DNA from: an uncultured Eubacteriales bacterium
Lineage (GTDB): Bacteria; Bacillota; Clostridia; Oscillospirales; Acutalibacteraceae
Reading direction: 5' to 3'
Length of the DNA stretch: 64,000 nucleotides
Assembly (NCBI GenBank): GCA_934486895.1
Contig: CAKSQZ010000004.1
Coordinates: 25,536-89,535 of the forward strand
The notes beneath the pieces were generated by a model. That model searched no databases and was not told the origin of the DNA. It saw only the letters and a program-made list of their open reading frames with translations. How positions within the stretch are numbered: the first letter of the stretch is position 1; every line of letters starts with the position of its first letter. The translations under genes were made by a program, and so were the position numbers. This document shows positions 42,650 to 51,982 of this stretch, piece by piece.

Positions 42650-43675
42650 TCAAAGTTTTATTTTTTCAAAGCCTGCCGCTCTGAGAAGGCGGTTGAGTAC
42701 CGCAAGCCCGACGCCGTTTTTATCGGGCAGCCGCGCATAAACCGTCGAAACACCGAGCTCGTCGGCAGACCGAAGCGCCGAAAAAAGCCCGTGTGCCTGA
42801 GTTTCAGCGTCCGCCTCGTCACCGTAGGGCACGCATTTGACCGAAAGCTCGCTTTCATCGCCGTCAAAGCACATTGCGGCAACATCGTCTGCCGCGTGAG
42901 AATTAACATAGTCGATATATTTATCCCTCGGCGCGTCCACGATGATAACTCTCGCTTTCGGGGAATAATGCTTGTATTTAAGCCCGGGCGACAAAACCTT
43001 TCGGTCCGGCTCGAGCGGTTCGAGCACCGCTTTATCGATCTTTATTTTGCCGATAACGCTTTCGATCTGCTCGACTGTGACCGAGCCCGGCCGCAGTAAA
43101 ACAGGCGGCTCGGCAGTCATAAGTAAAATAGTCGATTCGACTCCGCATTCGCAATCCGAGCCGTTTATAACAGCGTCCGCTCTGCCCGTGAGATCGCGGA
43201 TACAGTGCTGCGCCGTCACAGGGCTCGGCGAGCCCGAAAGGTTCGCGCTCGGTGCGGCTATCGGCACGCCGGACAGGCGGATAAGCGCCTGCGCCGTCGG
43301 GTGTGACGGAAACCTCACCGCAACAGTGTCCATATTGCAGGTGACTTCGTCGGGAATAACGCTTTTTTTCCTGAATATCATCGTGAGCGGGCCGCTCCAG
43401 AAATGCTCCGCCAAGGCTCTCGCTTTGTCCGGCACCTCAGAAACGATGCCATAAAGATCATCAATGTCGCAGATATGCACAATAAGCGGATTATCGGCGG
43501 CTCTGCCTTTTGCCTTGAATATTTTAAGGCAGGCGTCCGCTGAGAGAGCGTTTGCGCCGAGACCGTAGACCGTTTCGGTCGGAAATGCGACAATGCCGCC
43601 GCTTTTGATTATTTCTGCCGCTTTTTCGAGCCCGCTTTTATCATCGCTTAAAACAAGCGTGTTTATCTCATTCAT
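42650..43675 (-). CDS. L-threonylcarbamoyladenylate synthase (Sua5)
   Basis: This 341-residue enzyme makes the activated threonylcarbamoyl group for the t6A modification of ANN-decoding tRNAs. The YrdC domain covers residues 1-205 with [33 protein letters not shown] and [13 protein letters not shown]. The C-terminal Sua5 domain starts at [13 protein letters not shown]. The gene overlaps prfA by 8 bases. Confidence 0.95.
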   Translation of the reverse strand: MNEINTLVLSDDKSGLEKAAEIIKSGGIVAFPTETVYGLGANALSADACLKIFKAKGRAADNPLIVHICDIDDLYGIVSEVPDKARALAEHFWSGPLTMIFRKKSVIPDEVTCNMDTVAVRFPSHPTAQALIRLSGVPIAAPSANLSGSPSPVTAQHCIRDLTGRADAVINGSDCECGVESTILLMTAEPPVLLRPGSVTVEQIESVIGKIKIDKAVLEPLEPDRKVLSPGLKYKHYSPKARVIIVDAPRDKYIDYVNSHAADDVAAMCFDGDESELSVKCVPYGDEADAETQAHGLFSALRSADELGVSTVYARLPDKNGVGLAVLNRLLRAAGFEKIKL

Positions 43676-44747
43676 TGTCTGCGCTCGCTTTCAGCTTTTC
43701 CGCTCTGTCGGCGGCTATCAGCGCGTCGAGCAGCTCGTCAAGCTCGCCGTTCAAAACCTGCTCGAGCTTATAAAGCGTCAGCCCGATACGGTGGTCTGTC
43801 ACTCTCGACTGCGGAAAATTATATGTGCGGATACGCTGCGAGCGGTCGCCCGAGCCGACCTGGAGCTTGCGTTCGCTTGCGCGCTCGCTCTGCTGCTGCT
43901 CGAGCATTTTATCATAGATCCTCGAGCGCAGGATCTTCATCGCTTTTTCCTTGTTTTTGTGCTGCGAACGCTCGTCCTGACACTCGACGACAGTACCTGT
44001 CGGAATATGTGTGATACGAATGGCGGACTCGGTTTTGTTGACGTGCTGACCGCCTGCACCCCCCGATCGGTAAGTGTCGATCTGAAGGTCGGACGGGTCT
44101 ATTTCGACCTCGACCTCCTCAGCCTCCGGAAGCACCGCAACAGTGACTGCCGATGTGTGTATCCTGCCCTGCGACTCCGTTTCGGGAACACGCTGAACTC
44201 TGTGGCCGCCGCTTTCGTATTTGAGACGGGAATAAGCGCCGTCGCCCTCGATCATAAATGAAACTTCCTTATAGCCGCCGAGCCCTGTTTCGTTTGCGGA
44301 AAGTATCTCAAATTTCCATCTTTTCGATTCGGCATACATCATATACATTCTCGTGAGAGTCTGAGCAAAAAGCGCCGCTTCTTCACCGCCTGCTCCCCCT
44401 CTGATCTCCATGATAACATTCTTATCATCGTTTTCATCTCTCGGCAATAAAAGAATTTTCAGCTCCTCTGAGCAGTCGTTTATCTTCTGCTTGGCGCTCA
44501 GTATCTCATCTTCGCAAAGCTGCTTTAAATCCTTATCCGAGCCGCTCTCTTCAAGCATCGATCTCGCGTCCTCAAGGGCGGTCTTTGCCGACGAATACTC
44601 CCTGAACTTCTCAACAACGGGCGACAGATGCTTTAACTCCTTCATAAGCGAAGTGTATTTCGCAATATCGCTCATTATATCCGGATCGGAAAGCTCGCTT
44701 TGTACTGTTTCAAAACGCTTTTCGACCTCTTTTAACTTATCAAACAT
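43668..44747 (-). CDS. prfA: Peptide chain release factor 1
   Basis: This 359-residue factor ends translation at UAA and UAG. The GGQ motif is in [20 protein letters not shown]. The stop-codon recognition region is near the [14 protein letters not shown] segment, and the conserved [18 protein letters not shown] tract [21 protein letters not shown] follows. The length is normal. It is the second gene of the cluster, 3 bases after the DUF951 gene. Confidence 0.97.
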   Translation of the reverse strand: MFDKLKEVEKRFETVQSELSDPDIMSDIAKYTSLMKELKHLSPVVEKFREYSSAKTALEDARSMLEESGSDKDLKQLCEDEILSAKQKINDCSEELKILLLPRDENDDKNVIMEIRGGAGGEEAALFAQTLTRMYMMYAESKRWKFEILSANETGLGGYKEVSFMIEGDGAYSRLKYESGGHRVQRVPETESQGRIHTSAVTVAVLPEAEEVEVEIDPSDLQIDTYRSGGAGGQHVNKTESAIRITHIPTGTVVECQDERSQHKNKEKAMKILRSRIYDKMLEQQQSERASERKLQVGSGDRSQRIRTYNFPQSRVTDHRIGLTLYKLEQVLNGELDELLDALIAADRAEKLKASADNE

Positions 44748-44750
44748 AAA

Positions 44751-44936
44751 TCACTGCTCCGATCCCACGATCTTTTTAATATTTTTTTCGCATTTCGAGC
44801 GCGGAAGCATTATCTCATGTCCGCACTTCTCGCATTTTATCTTGAAATCCATGCCGATCCTCAGCACCGAAAACCGCTTACAGCCGCAAGGGTGCGGTTT
44901 TTTCATTTCAAGTATGTCTCCGACGCTCACATTCAT
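44751..44936 (-). CDS. DUF951 domain zinc-binding protein
   Basis: This 61-residue protein carries the whole DUF951 signature: VGDILEMKKPHPCGCKRF, then LRIGMDFKIKCEKCGHEIMLPR with two Cys pairs that likely bind zinc. The function of the family is unknown; it is widespread in Firmicutes. ATG 44936 fits the family N terminus. A GTG at 44945, three codons earlier, is possible. It is the first gene of the prfA operon. Confidence 0.9.
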   Translation of the reverse strand: MNVSVGDILEMKKPHPCGCKRFSVLRIGMDFKIKCEKCGHEIMLPRSKCEKNIKKIVGSEQ

Positions 44937-44969
44937 ACCTGCCACCGTCCTAACCTTTTTCGCATTATT

Positions 44970-44998
44970 ATTATATAATACGCAGGGTTATAATTCAA
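44970..44998 (-). promoter_or_regulatory. Promoter of the DUF951-prfA operon
   Basis: On the minus strand TTGAAT (44993-44998) and TATAAT (44970-44975) are 17 bases apart. Confidence 0.78.
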
Positions 44999-45039
44999 TA
45001 TTTTTTAAAGGGTTTTATGAAAAAATCGGCAAAAAGGCA

Positions 45040-45068
45040 TTGCTATTTCGGCTTTTGTATGGCATAAT
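45040..45068 (+). promoter_or_regulatory. Promoter of gltX-glnS
   Basis: TTGCTA (45040-45045) and CATAAT (45063-45068) are 17 bases apart, 36 bases before gltX. Confidence 0.65.
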
Positions 45069-45104
45069 AGATGTATTATGATCTTATTACAGGAAGGTAT
45101 ATCG

Positions 45105-46748
45105 ATGGACTATAAAAAACTCAGCGAGCTGCTTTTTCCGAATGTCTCTATGACCGAGCAGCAGCTTGAAGAAAAGTATCCCGAGCGCGGGCTCAAAGAG
45201 GGCGCTGTCTGCACAAGAATGGCACCGAGCCCCACAGGCTTTGTCCACCTCGGCAACCTCATTCAGGGACTGACGAGCGAACGCCTTGCGCACCAAAGCG
45301 GCGGCGTGCTGTTTTTGCGCGTTGAGGATACCGATCAGAAGAGAACCGTTGAGGGCGCTGTCGAAGCGCTGATAGACGGGGTCGGACACTACGGCATCAA
45401 GTTCGATGAAGGCGTCACGGCGGACGGCGAAATCGGAAACTACGGCCCGTACCGACAGCGCAGCCGCGCAGAGATATACCATGTTTACGCTAAAAGACTG
45501 GTGGCTGAGGGCATGGCTTATCCTTGCTTTTGCACCGAGGAGGAGCTTGAGCGCAACCACGCTTTGCAGGAGCAGAACAAGGAAAACTTCGGCTACTACG
45601 GCAAATGGGCTGTCTGGAGAGACAGACCGATCGAGGACATTGAGGAGCAGCTCAGGGCAGGTAAGCCGTGGGTGCTGCGCTTTCGGTCGAACGGCAGTAT
45701 AGAAAACAAGATCAAATTCACCGACCTTATCAAAGGCACTCTCGAGCTCACCGAAAACGATATCGACCATGTGCTTTTGAAATCGGACGGTATTCCCACA
45801 TATCATTTTGCCCACGCGGTGGACGATCATTTAATGCGGACGACTCATGTCGTCAGAGGCGATGAATGGCTTTCGACCCTGCCGTTTCACATTCAGCTTT
45901 TCAGAGCACTCGGCTTTAAGGTGCCGAAATATCTGCATATAGGCCCGCTCATGAAGATGGACGGCTCATCGAAGCGCAAGCTTTCAAAGCGCAAGGATCC
46001 CGAGCTCGGTCTTTCCTACTATAAGGCGCAGGGCTTCCCGACAGAGTCGGTGGGCGAGTATCTTATGACAGTGCTCAACTCAAACTATGAGGATTGGCGC
46101 AGAGCAAATCCCGACACTCCGAAGGAGCAATTCAAGTTCTCTGTTAAAAAGATGAACCCCGCAGGCTCGCTTTTCGATTATATGAAGCTTTGCGATGTCT
46201 CGAAAAATGTCATCTCAAAGTTCAGCGGAGAAAAGGTAGCGCATGATGTTACCGAATGGGCGAAAGAATTTGATAAAGAGCTGTATGATCTGCTCAGCCG
46301 TGACGAAAAATATACTGTCGGTATTTTTTCGATCGACCGCGGCGGCAAAAAGCCCAGAAAAGACCTTGCAAAATGGAATGAAGTCAGGGATTACATCTCC
46401 TATTTCTTCGATGAAACATTCAAGCCGTGTATCCCTGAAAATGTTGCCCCGCAGGATGTTGTGAGGATCCTTAAAAATTATCTTTGGGTATATAATCAAG
46501 GAGCCGATAAAGATCAGTGGTTTGCCGATGTCAAATCGATCTGCCATTCTGTCGGCTTTTCTCCCGATGTCAAAGCATATAAAGCAGAGCCCGATAAATA
46601 CAAGGGCCATGTCGGCGATGTCAGCACAGTTATCAGAGTCGCTGTGACCGGCAGAACAAACACGCCCGACCTTTGCGCGATAATGAAGCTGCTCGGCAGA
46701 GTGCGTGTGCGCGACCGTATCGAAGAAGTTATCAGCGCTTTGCAATAG
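45105..46748 (+). CDS. gltX: Glutamyl-tRNA synthetase
   Basis: This 547-residue class I synthetase charges tRNA-Glu. Visible are APSPTGFVHLGNL (HIGH type), the LRVEDTDQKRTVEGA segment, and LSKRKDPELG (KMSKS type). It is somewhat longer than the standard bacterial enzyme of about 485 residues, with a larger C-terminal anticodon-binding part. ATG 45105 follows AGGAAGG; an ATG at 45078 lies too close to the promoter. It is followed 15 bases later by glnS. Confidence 0.94.
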   Translation: MDYKKLSELLFPNVSMTEQQLEEKYPERGLKEGAVCTRMAPSPTGFVHLGNLIQGLTSERLAHQSGGVLFLRVEDTDQKRTVEGAVEALIDGVGHYGIKFDEGVTADGEIGNYGPYRQRSRAEIYHVYAKRLVAEGMAYPCFCTEEELERNHALQEQNKENFGYYGKWAVWRDRPIEDIEEQLRAGKPWVLRFRSNGSIENKIKFTDLIKGTLELTENDIDHVLLKSDGIPTYHFAHAVDDHLMRTTHVVRGDEWLSTLPFHIQLFRALGFKVPKYLHIGPLMKMDGSSKRKLSKRKDPELGLSYYKAQGFPTESVGEYLMTVLNSNYEDWRRANPDTPKEQFKFSVKKMNPAGSLFDYMKLCDVSKNVISKFSGEKVAHDVTEWAKEFDKELYDLLSRDEKYTVGIFSIDRGGKKPRKDLAKWNEVRDYISYFFDETFKPCIPENVAPQDVVRILKNYLWVYNQGADKDQWFADVKSICHSVGFSPDVKAYKAEPDKYKGHVGDVSTVIRVAVTGRTNTPDLCAIMKLLGRVRVRDRIEEVISALQ

Positions 46749-46763
46749 AAAGGAAGAACACGA

Positions 46764-48443
46764 ATGGAAGAGAACAAAGTCGTTGCGACTAATTTTATAG
46801 AAGAGTTTATCAACCGCGATCTTGCCGAGGGCGTCTACAACAGGGTGCAGACCCGTTTTCCGCCCGAGCCGAACGGTTATCTTCATGTCGGCCACGCAAA
46901 GGCTATCTGCGTTGATTTCGGCATTGCCGAGAAATACGGCGGAGTTTGCAATCTCAGACTCGACGATACTAACCCCACAAAGGAAGATGTCGAATATGTC
47001 GATGCGATAATCGAGGATATTAAATGGCTCGGCTTCAAGATCGACAATATTTATTACGCTTCCGATTATTTTGATGTTATTTATGATTGCGCCGTGAAGC
47101 TCATCGAGCAGGGCAAAGCCTATGTTGACGATCTTTCGGCAGATGAGATCAGGGAATACAGAGGCACGCTCAAAGAGCCCGGCAAAAACAGCCCTTACAG
47201 AGATCGTTCGATCGAAGAAAACCTCGATCTTTTCAAGCGTATGACTGCGGGCGAATTTGAAACGGGCGAAAAGGTGCTCAGAGCGAAGATCGATATGGCG
47301 TCGCCCAATATAAATATGCGCGATCCGATAATCTATCGTATTCTCAAGGTCCCGCATCACCGCACAGGCGATAAATGGTGCGTTTATCCGATGTATGACT
47401 TTGCTCACCCGATCTCCGACGCAGCCGAAAAAGTAACTCATTCGCTTTGCACGCTTGAGTTTGAGGATCATCGTCCGCTTTACGATTGGCCGCTCAAGGA
47501 GCTTGATTGGAAGGAAGCTCCCCGTCAGATCGAGTTTGCGAGAATGAACCTTTCCTACACGATCACAAGCAAGCGCCGTTGTCTGCGCCTTGTGAAGGAC
47601 GGCCTTGTGGACGGCTGGGACGATCCCCGTATGGCAACGCTTTGCGGCATGCGCCGCAGAGGTTATCCGGCGGCTGCGCTCAGAGATTTTGTTGAGAAGA
47701 TCGGCGTTTCCAAGGCAAACAGCGTTATCGATTATTCGCTGCTTGAGTCTTGTGTGCGCGATGATCTCAACCAAAATGCCGACAGAGCTATGGCTGTTCT
47801 CGAGCCGCTGAAGGTCATTGTTGACAATTTCCCCGAAGGGGAAACGGTCGATGTCAGCGTTCCGATCAACCCGAATAAGCCTGAGCTGGGCAATGCGACA
47901 GTGCCGTTCACAAAGGAGATATATATCGAAAAGTCGGATTTCTCGGAGAATCCGCCTAAGGGATTTTTCCGCCTGACTCCCGATAACGAGGTGCGTCTGA
48001 AGGGTGCATATTATGTTCGTTTTGCATCCGCCGAAAGGGATGAAAACGGCGAGATCACTGTGCTTCATGTCACTTATGATCCCGAGTCGTTCGGCGGTGA
48101 AACGCCCGATAAACGCAAGGTCAAGGGTACATTGCATTGGATCAGCGCCGCGGACTGCAGGGATGCTGAAGTGAGATTGTACGATCGTCTTTTCAATGTT
48201 GAGAACCCGTCCGATGAGAGCGGTGTCAAAGATTTCACCGAGCATCTCAATAAGGATTCGATGAAAGTTCTTAAAGGATGTAAGATCGGCGCGGATGTTG
48301 CCGAGTCGGAAGTCGGTAAGACCTATCAGTTTATGCGTCAGGGATATTTCTGCAAGGATATCCGCTCGACCGATGATAATATTATCTTAAACCGCGTGGT
48401 CGCTCTTAAAGATTCCTGGGCGACAAAATCTCCGAAAAAATAA
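46764..48443 (+). CDS. glnS: Glutaminyl-tRNA synthetase
   Basis: This 559-residue enzyme charges tRNA-Gln directly. Visible are RFPPEPNGYLHVGHAKA (HIGH type), LRLDDTNPTKED, the YDFAHPISDA segment, and ITSKRR in the KMSKS position. The C-terminal beta-barrel anticodon domain covers about residues 340-559. Most Firmicutes use GatCAB amidation instead, so a GlnRS gene is a feature of only some Clostridia. It forms an operon with gltX. Confidence 0.95.
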   Translation: MEENKVVATNFIEEFINRDLAEGVYNRVQTRFPPEPNGYLHVGHAKAICVDFGIAEKYGGVCNLRLDDTNPTKEDVEYVDAIIEDIKWLGFKIDNIYYASDYFDVIYDCAVKLIEQGKAYVDDLSADEIREYRGTLKEPGKNSPYRDRSIEENLDLFKRMTAGEFETGEKVLRAKIDMASPNINMRDPIIYRILKVPHHRTGDKWCVYPMYDFAHPISDAAEKVTHSLCTLEFEDHRPLYDWPLKELDWKEAPRQIEFARMNLSYTITSKRRCLRLVKDGLVDGWDDPRMATLCGMRRRGYPAAALRDFVEKIGVSKANSVIDYSLLESCVRDDLNQNADRAMAVLEPLKVIVDNFPEGETVDVSVPINPNKPELGNATVPFTKEIYIEKSDFSENPPKGFFRLTPDNEVRLKGAYYVRFASAERDENGEITVLHVTYDPESFGGETPDKRKVKGTLHWISAADCRDAEVRLYDRLFNVENPSDESGVKDFTEHLNKDSMKVLKGCKIGADVAESEVGKTYQFMRQGYFCKDIRSTDDNIILNRVVALKDSWATKSPKK

Positions 48444-48452
48444 GCAGAATAT

Positions 48453-48860
48453 CTGCTGTGCCGGCGACAATGCCGCAGATAAGCCGCGGTGAGTTTGTGC
48501 GATGCGGTACAAAAAATGCCCGACAAGAAGTTAGGTTCTTGTCGGGCATTAAATATTAGTAGATATGATGACCGATCACGGTATAGCAGCTTTGCTGCCC
48601 GTGTTAACGGTCGAGCATTTAATGTCAGTCAATATGATAGCCAATCACGGCAAAGCAGCTCTGCTGCCCGTTGCCACGGTGGGCAGGACGCGGCGAGTTT
48701 GTGCAATAGGATAGAAAAAACGCCCGACAAGAAGTTAGGTTCTTGTCGAGCATTGAAAATTAGTAAATATGATAACCAATCACGGCTGTGCCGCCGTGCT
48801 GTCGGTCGAGCATTTAATGTCAGTCAATATGATAGCCGATCACGGCAAAGCGGCTTTGCC
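48453..48860 (-). repeat. Cluster of dispersed 3' hairpin repeats on the minus strand
   Basis: Read on the minus strand, the unit of the 10196 and 63555 copies occurs twice in full and once in part. The hairpins lie at 48515-48550 (perfect 15-bp stem AATGCCCGACAAGAA with TTCTTGTCGGGCATT) and 48723-48754. On the minus strand each is followed by a run of T. They lie 3' of the FAD protein gene that ends at 48862, so they may terminate that long operon. No gene is visible between 48444 and 48861. Confidence 0.88.
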
Positions 48861-48861
48861 G

Positions 48862-50235
48862 CTACATATTTTCGCAGATATAGCGGGCAACATAAACGCC
48901 GCTTGCAGACGCGTGCGACAGCGAATGAGTGATACCGCTTCCGTCGCCTATGATGAACAAGCCTTTATGGCAGCTTTCAAGGTTCTTATCGACCTTTGTT
49001 TCCATATTGTAAAACTTGACTTCAACACCGTAGAGCAGGGTATCGTCGTTCGCAGTACCCGGCGCGATACGGTCAAGCTTGTAGATCATTTCAATAATAC
49101 CGTCTAGGATTCTCTTCGGAATAACAAGGCTCAGATCGCCCGGAGTTGCGGAAAGCGTCGGGTGGACAAAACCTTCTGCGATTCTGTCCTCAGTGGAGCG
49201 CTTACCGCGGATTAGATCGCCGAAACGCTGGACAATAACACCGCCGCCGAGCATATTTGAAAGCCTTGCGACACTTTCGCCGTACTCATTTGAATCCTTA
49301 AACGGATATGAAAAATGCTTAGCGACAAGCAACGCAAAATTGGTGTTCTCTGTCTGCTTTTCGGGATCCTCGTAGCTGTGGCCGTTAACAGTGACAATAC
49401 CGTTTGTGTTCTCGGTCACGACCGCACCTTTAGGGTTCATGCAGAATGTACGGACAAGATCTTCGTATTTCTCGGTACGGCAGATGATCTTACTTTCATA
49501 AAGCTCATCTGTCAGCGGAGCAAAGATCTCTCTCGGCAGTTCAACACGAACGCCGATATCAACACGGTTGGAAGTTGTCGGGATCTTGAGCGATTCACAA
49601 ACACTCTCCATCCATTTGCTGCCCGACCGACCGACCGAAATAATGCACTTATCCGCGTCAAATTCAGTCTTTTCGGTTTTGAGCTTAAACGATCCGTCCT
49701 CATTCTTTTCGACAGCGACTATCGGTGTATTAAAATGAAATTCGACCTTATCGCAAAGCGAATCATAAATATTATTAAGAACCACATAGTTAATATCCGT
49801 GCCGAGATGGCGAACGGAAGCGTCCAGCAGATGCAGACCGTTTTGCATACAAAGAGTGCGGATCTTTGAGTTTGCGGTGGAATAAAGCTTTGTGCCCTCG
49901 CCGCCCATTTTAAGATTTATCTTATCGACATAATTCATAAGTTCAAGCGACTTTTTTTCGCCGATATACTCATGCAATGTTCCGCCGAACTGATTTGTTA
50001 TGTTATACTTACCGTCAGAAAACGCGCCCGCGCCTCCGAATCCGTTCATAATAGCACAGGTTTTGCAACCGATGCAGGATTTTATTTTCTCGCCGTCGAT
50101 CGGGCAGCGTCTTTTCTCGAGCGGCGCGCCTGTTTCAAAAACGGCGATCTTCAACGAACTGTTCAGCTTTGTGAGCTCGTATGCCGAGAAAATTCCCCCC
50201 GGGCCTGCTCCGATTATTGCAACATCGTATTTCAT
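48862..50235 (-). CDS. NAD(P)/FAD-dependent dehydrogenase (COG2509 type)
   Basis: This 457-residue flavoprotein has the dinucleotide motif VAIIGAGPGGIFSAYEL at its N terminus, then CIGCKTCAIMNGFGGAGAFSDGKYN. IGDGSGITHSLSHASASGVYVAR is the C-terminal FAD contact. Proteins of this group are annotated as uncharacterised FAD-dependent dehydrogenases. The substrate is not known. It is the last gene of the DUF512-der-plsY-gpsA operon, 13 bases after gpsA. Confidence 0.88.
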   Translation of the reverse strand: MKYDVAIIGAGPGGIFSAYELTKLNSSLKIAVFETGAPLEKRRCPIDGEKIKSCIGCKTCAIMNGFGGAGAFSDGKYNITNQFGGTLHEYIGEKKSLELMNYVDKINLKMGGEGTKLYSTANSKIRTLCMQNGLHLLDASVRHLGTDINYVVLNNIYDSLCDKVEFHFNTPIVAVEKNEDGSFKLKTEKTEFDADKCIISVGRSGSKWMESVCESLKIPTTSNRVDIGVRVELPREIFAPLTDELYESKIICRTEKYEDLVRTFCMNPKGAVVTENTNGIVTVNGHSYEDPEKQTENTNFALLVAKHFSYPFKDSNEYGESVARLSNMLGGGVIVQRFGDLIRGKRSTEDRIAEGFVHPTLSATPGDLSLVIPKRILDGIIEMIYKLDRIAPGTANDDTLLYGVEVKFYNMETKVDKNLESCHKGLFIIGDGSGITHSLSHASASGVYVARYICENM

Positions 50236-50248
50236 CTTGATTATCCTT

Positions 50249-51235
50249 TCAGTTTTCTTCCTTGCCCGTGCGGCTCATCAGCTTTTGCGGAGCCTTTGAG
50301 ATCGGCTGGTTGTTATAGATTATCTCATAGCATTCTCTTGTTATCGGCATTTCAACACCGTATTTATCGGCAAGCTGAACCGCCGCCGCAGTCGCATAGT
50401 AACTCTCGACCGTCATTCCCACTGCTTTCAGCGCGTCCTTGGCGTTCATACCTTCGCCGATCAGCTGACCGAATCTGCGGTTTCTGCTGTGCTGCGAGGT
50501 GCAGGTGACGATGAGGTCGCCAAGACCCGAAAGCCCTGCGAATGTTTCCTTTTTCGCACCCATGCTGACGCCGAGCTCTCTTATCTCCGAGATTCCCCTT
50601 GTGATAAGAGCCGCCTTGGCATTGTCCCCAAGACTCATACCGTCGCACACGCCTGCCGCCATGGCAATAACATTTTTAAGAGCCGCGCCTGTTTCAACGC
50701 CGATAACATCGGTGTTTGTATAGATCCTGAAATTTTCGTTCATCAATGCCTTCTGAACAAGCTTCGCCGCCTCGCTGTCTTCGCTCGCCGCAACGATAGA
50801 AGTGGGTTTTCTGCGCGCGACCTCCTCCGCATGGGACGGCCCCGAAAGCACAACGATCTTATTATCAGTGAGGATCCCGCCTATCACCTGAGAAAACCGC
50901 TTTAAGCTCTTTTTCTCAAAGCCCTTTGCAACACTTACAATGACAGCGCCCGCGGCAAGAGAAGTCTCTTTAAGCCAAAGAGCGTTTTCCTCAACCGCAA
51001 AGGACGGAGTTGCGATAATGATAATATCGCTTTTGCCGACAGCGTTTTTATCGGTCGTGACAAGTATCTCCTCAGGGATCATAACACCGCCGAGCAGAGG
51101 TGTTTGCCGTGTTTTGCAAAGCCTGTCGATCTCGTCTTCAAACTTGCCCCAAAGCACGGTTTCAGCGCCGCAGTCGCGGCACTGCATTGCGAGCGCTGTT
51201 CCCCAGCCGCCCGAGCCGAGCACCGAAATTTTCAT
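50249..51235 (-). CDS. gpsA: Glycerol-3-phosphate dehydrogenase [NAD(P)+]
   Basis: This 328-residue enzyme makes sn-glycerol-3-phosphate for phospholipids. Visible are VLGSGGWGTALAM (dinucleotide binding), VLSGPSHAEEVARRKPTSIV, the catalytic-Lys segment GAALKNVIAMAAG, and GLGDLIVTCTSQHSRNRRFG. It lies 15 bases after plsY, the next enzyme of the pathway. Confidence 0.97.
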   Translation of the reverse strand: MKISVLGSGGWGTALAMQCRDCGAETVLWGKFEDEIDRLCKTRQTPLLGGVMIPEEILVTTDKNAVGKSDIIIIATPSFAVEENALWLKETSLAAGAVIVSVAKGFEKKSLKRFSQVIGGILTDNKIVVLSGPSHAEEVARRKPTSIVAASEDSEAAKLVQKALMNENFRIYTNTDVIGVETGAALKNVIAMAAGVCDGMSLGDNAKAALITRGISEIRELGVSMGAKKETFAGLSGLGDLIVTCTSQHSRNRRFGQLIGEGMNAKDALKAVGMTVESYYATAAAVQLADKYGVEMPITRECYEIIYNNQPISKAPQKLMSRTGKEEN

Positions 51236-51250
51236 AAAAAGTCACACCTT

Positions 51251-51964
51251 TTATTTAGTTTTTTTCTTGCCGAAGATCCGCTTTTCCTCGCCTTTCACAA
51301 GGCGCTTCATATTCGGGATGTGCTTTATAAACACGATCAGCGCAAACAACGCCGAAAACAGTGTTATAACAACATACTGCGGCAGACCCAAAAGCTCGAA
51401 TGTGTAAACATGGGCGCGGTCGTAAAGCAGATATGTGCTGACAGGAAGCGTCATCGCGGCAAGTACCGAGCCGATCGACACGATGCCCGAGATCAGAACA
51501 ACGATGATAAACATCGCAAGCGCAATAAGCAGCACCCTCCAATCAAGCACCAGAAAAACTCCCGCCATTGTCGCAACGCCTTTGCCGCCTTTGAATGAGA
51601 AATAGAGCGGATAGATGTGACCGACAATGCAGAAAAGTCCCGCAAGATACGCAAAATACAGCGGATCGACCACAGAATAAAGATCTTCGCCGAGGGCTGC
51701 CAGCACAAACAGCATTAAGTATTTGCCGACAGCAGTTGCCGCCGCGCCCTTTAAAAAGTCGAAAATAAATGTGAGTATCGCCGGTTTTTTGCCTGCCGTG
51801 CGCAGAACATTTGTCATTCCGGCGTTGCCGCTGCCGTGCTCTCTGACATCGGTGTGGGCATAGTGATTTGTGAAAATGACCGCAAAGCTGATGCTTCCGA
51901 GAAGATAACTCGCAGCGGCGAGCACCGCTGTTGCAATTGTGATCGTGAGATCCAAGATATACAC
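51251..51964 (-). CDS. plsY: Glycerol-3-phosphate acyltransferase PlsY
   Basis: This 237-residue membrane enzyme transfers the acyl group from acyl-phosphate to glycerol-3-phosphate. The family motifs are present: SYLLGSISFAV, HGSGNAGMTNVLRTAG and GHIYPLYFSFKGGKGVAT. Five or more membrane helices are visible. A basic tail (RLVKGEEKRIFGKKK) closes it. It stands next to gpsA, which supplies its substrate. Confidence 0.96.
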   Translation of the reverse strand: MYILDLTITIATAVLAAASYLLGSISFAVIFTNHYAHTDVREHGSGNAGMTNVLRTAGKKPAILTFIFDFLKGAAATAVGKYLMLFVLAALGEDLYSVVDPLYFAYLAGLFCIVGHIYPLYFSFKGGKGVATMAGVFLVLDWRVLLIALAMFIIVVLISGIVSIGSVLAAMTLPVSTYLLYDRAHVYTFELLGLPQYVVITLFSALFALIVFIKHIPNMKRLVKGEEKRIFGKKKTK

Positions 51965-51982
51965 TCCGTTTCCTGTAATGCT

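Noticed and set aside
46215..48245. A 676-codon open frame on the minus strand
   Set aside because: It lies fully antisense to glnS, whose protein shows clear family motifs. Its translation is rich in Arg/Ile/His with no domain, typical of a shadow frame.
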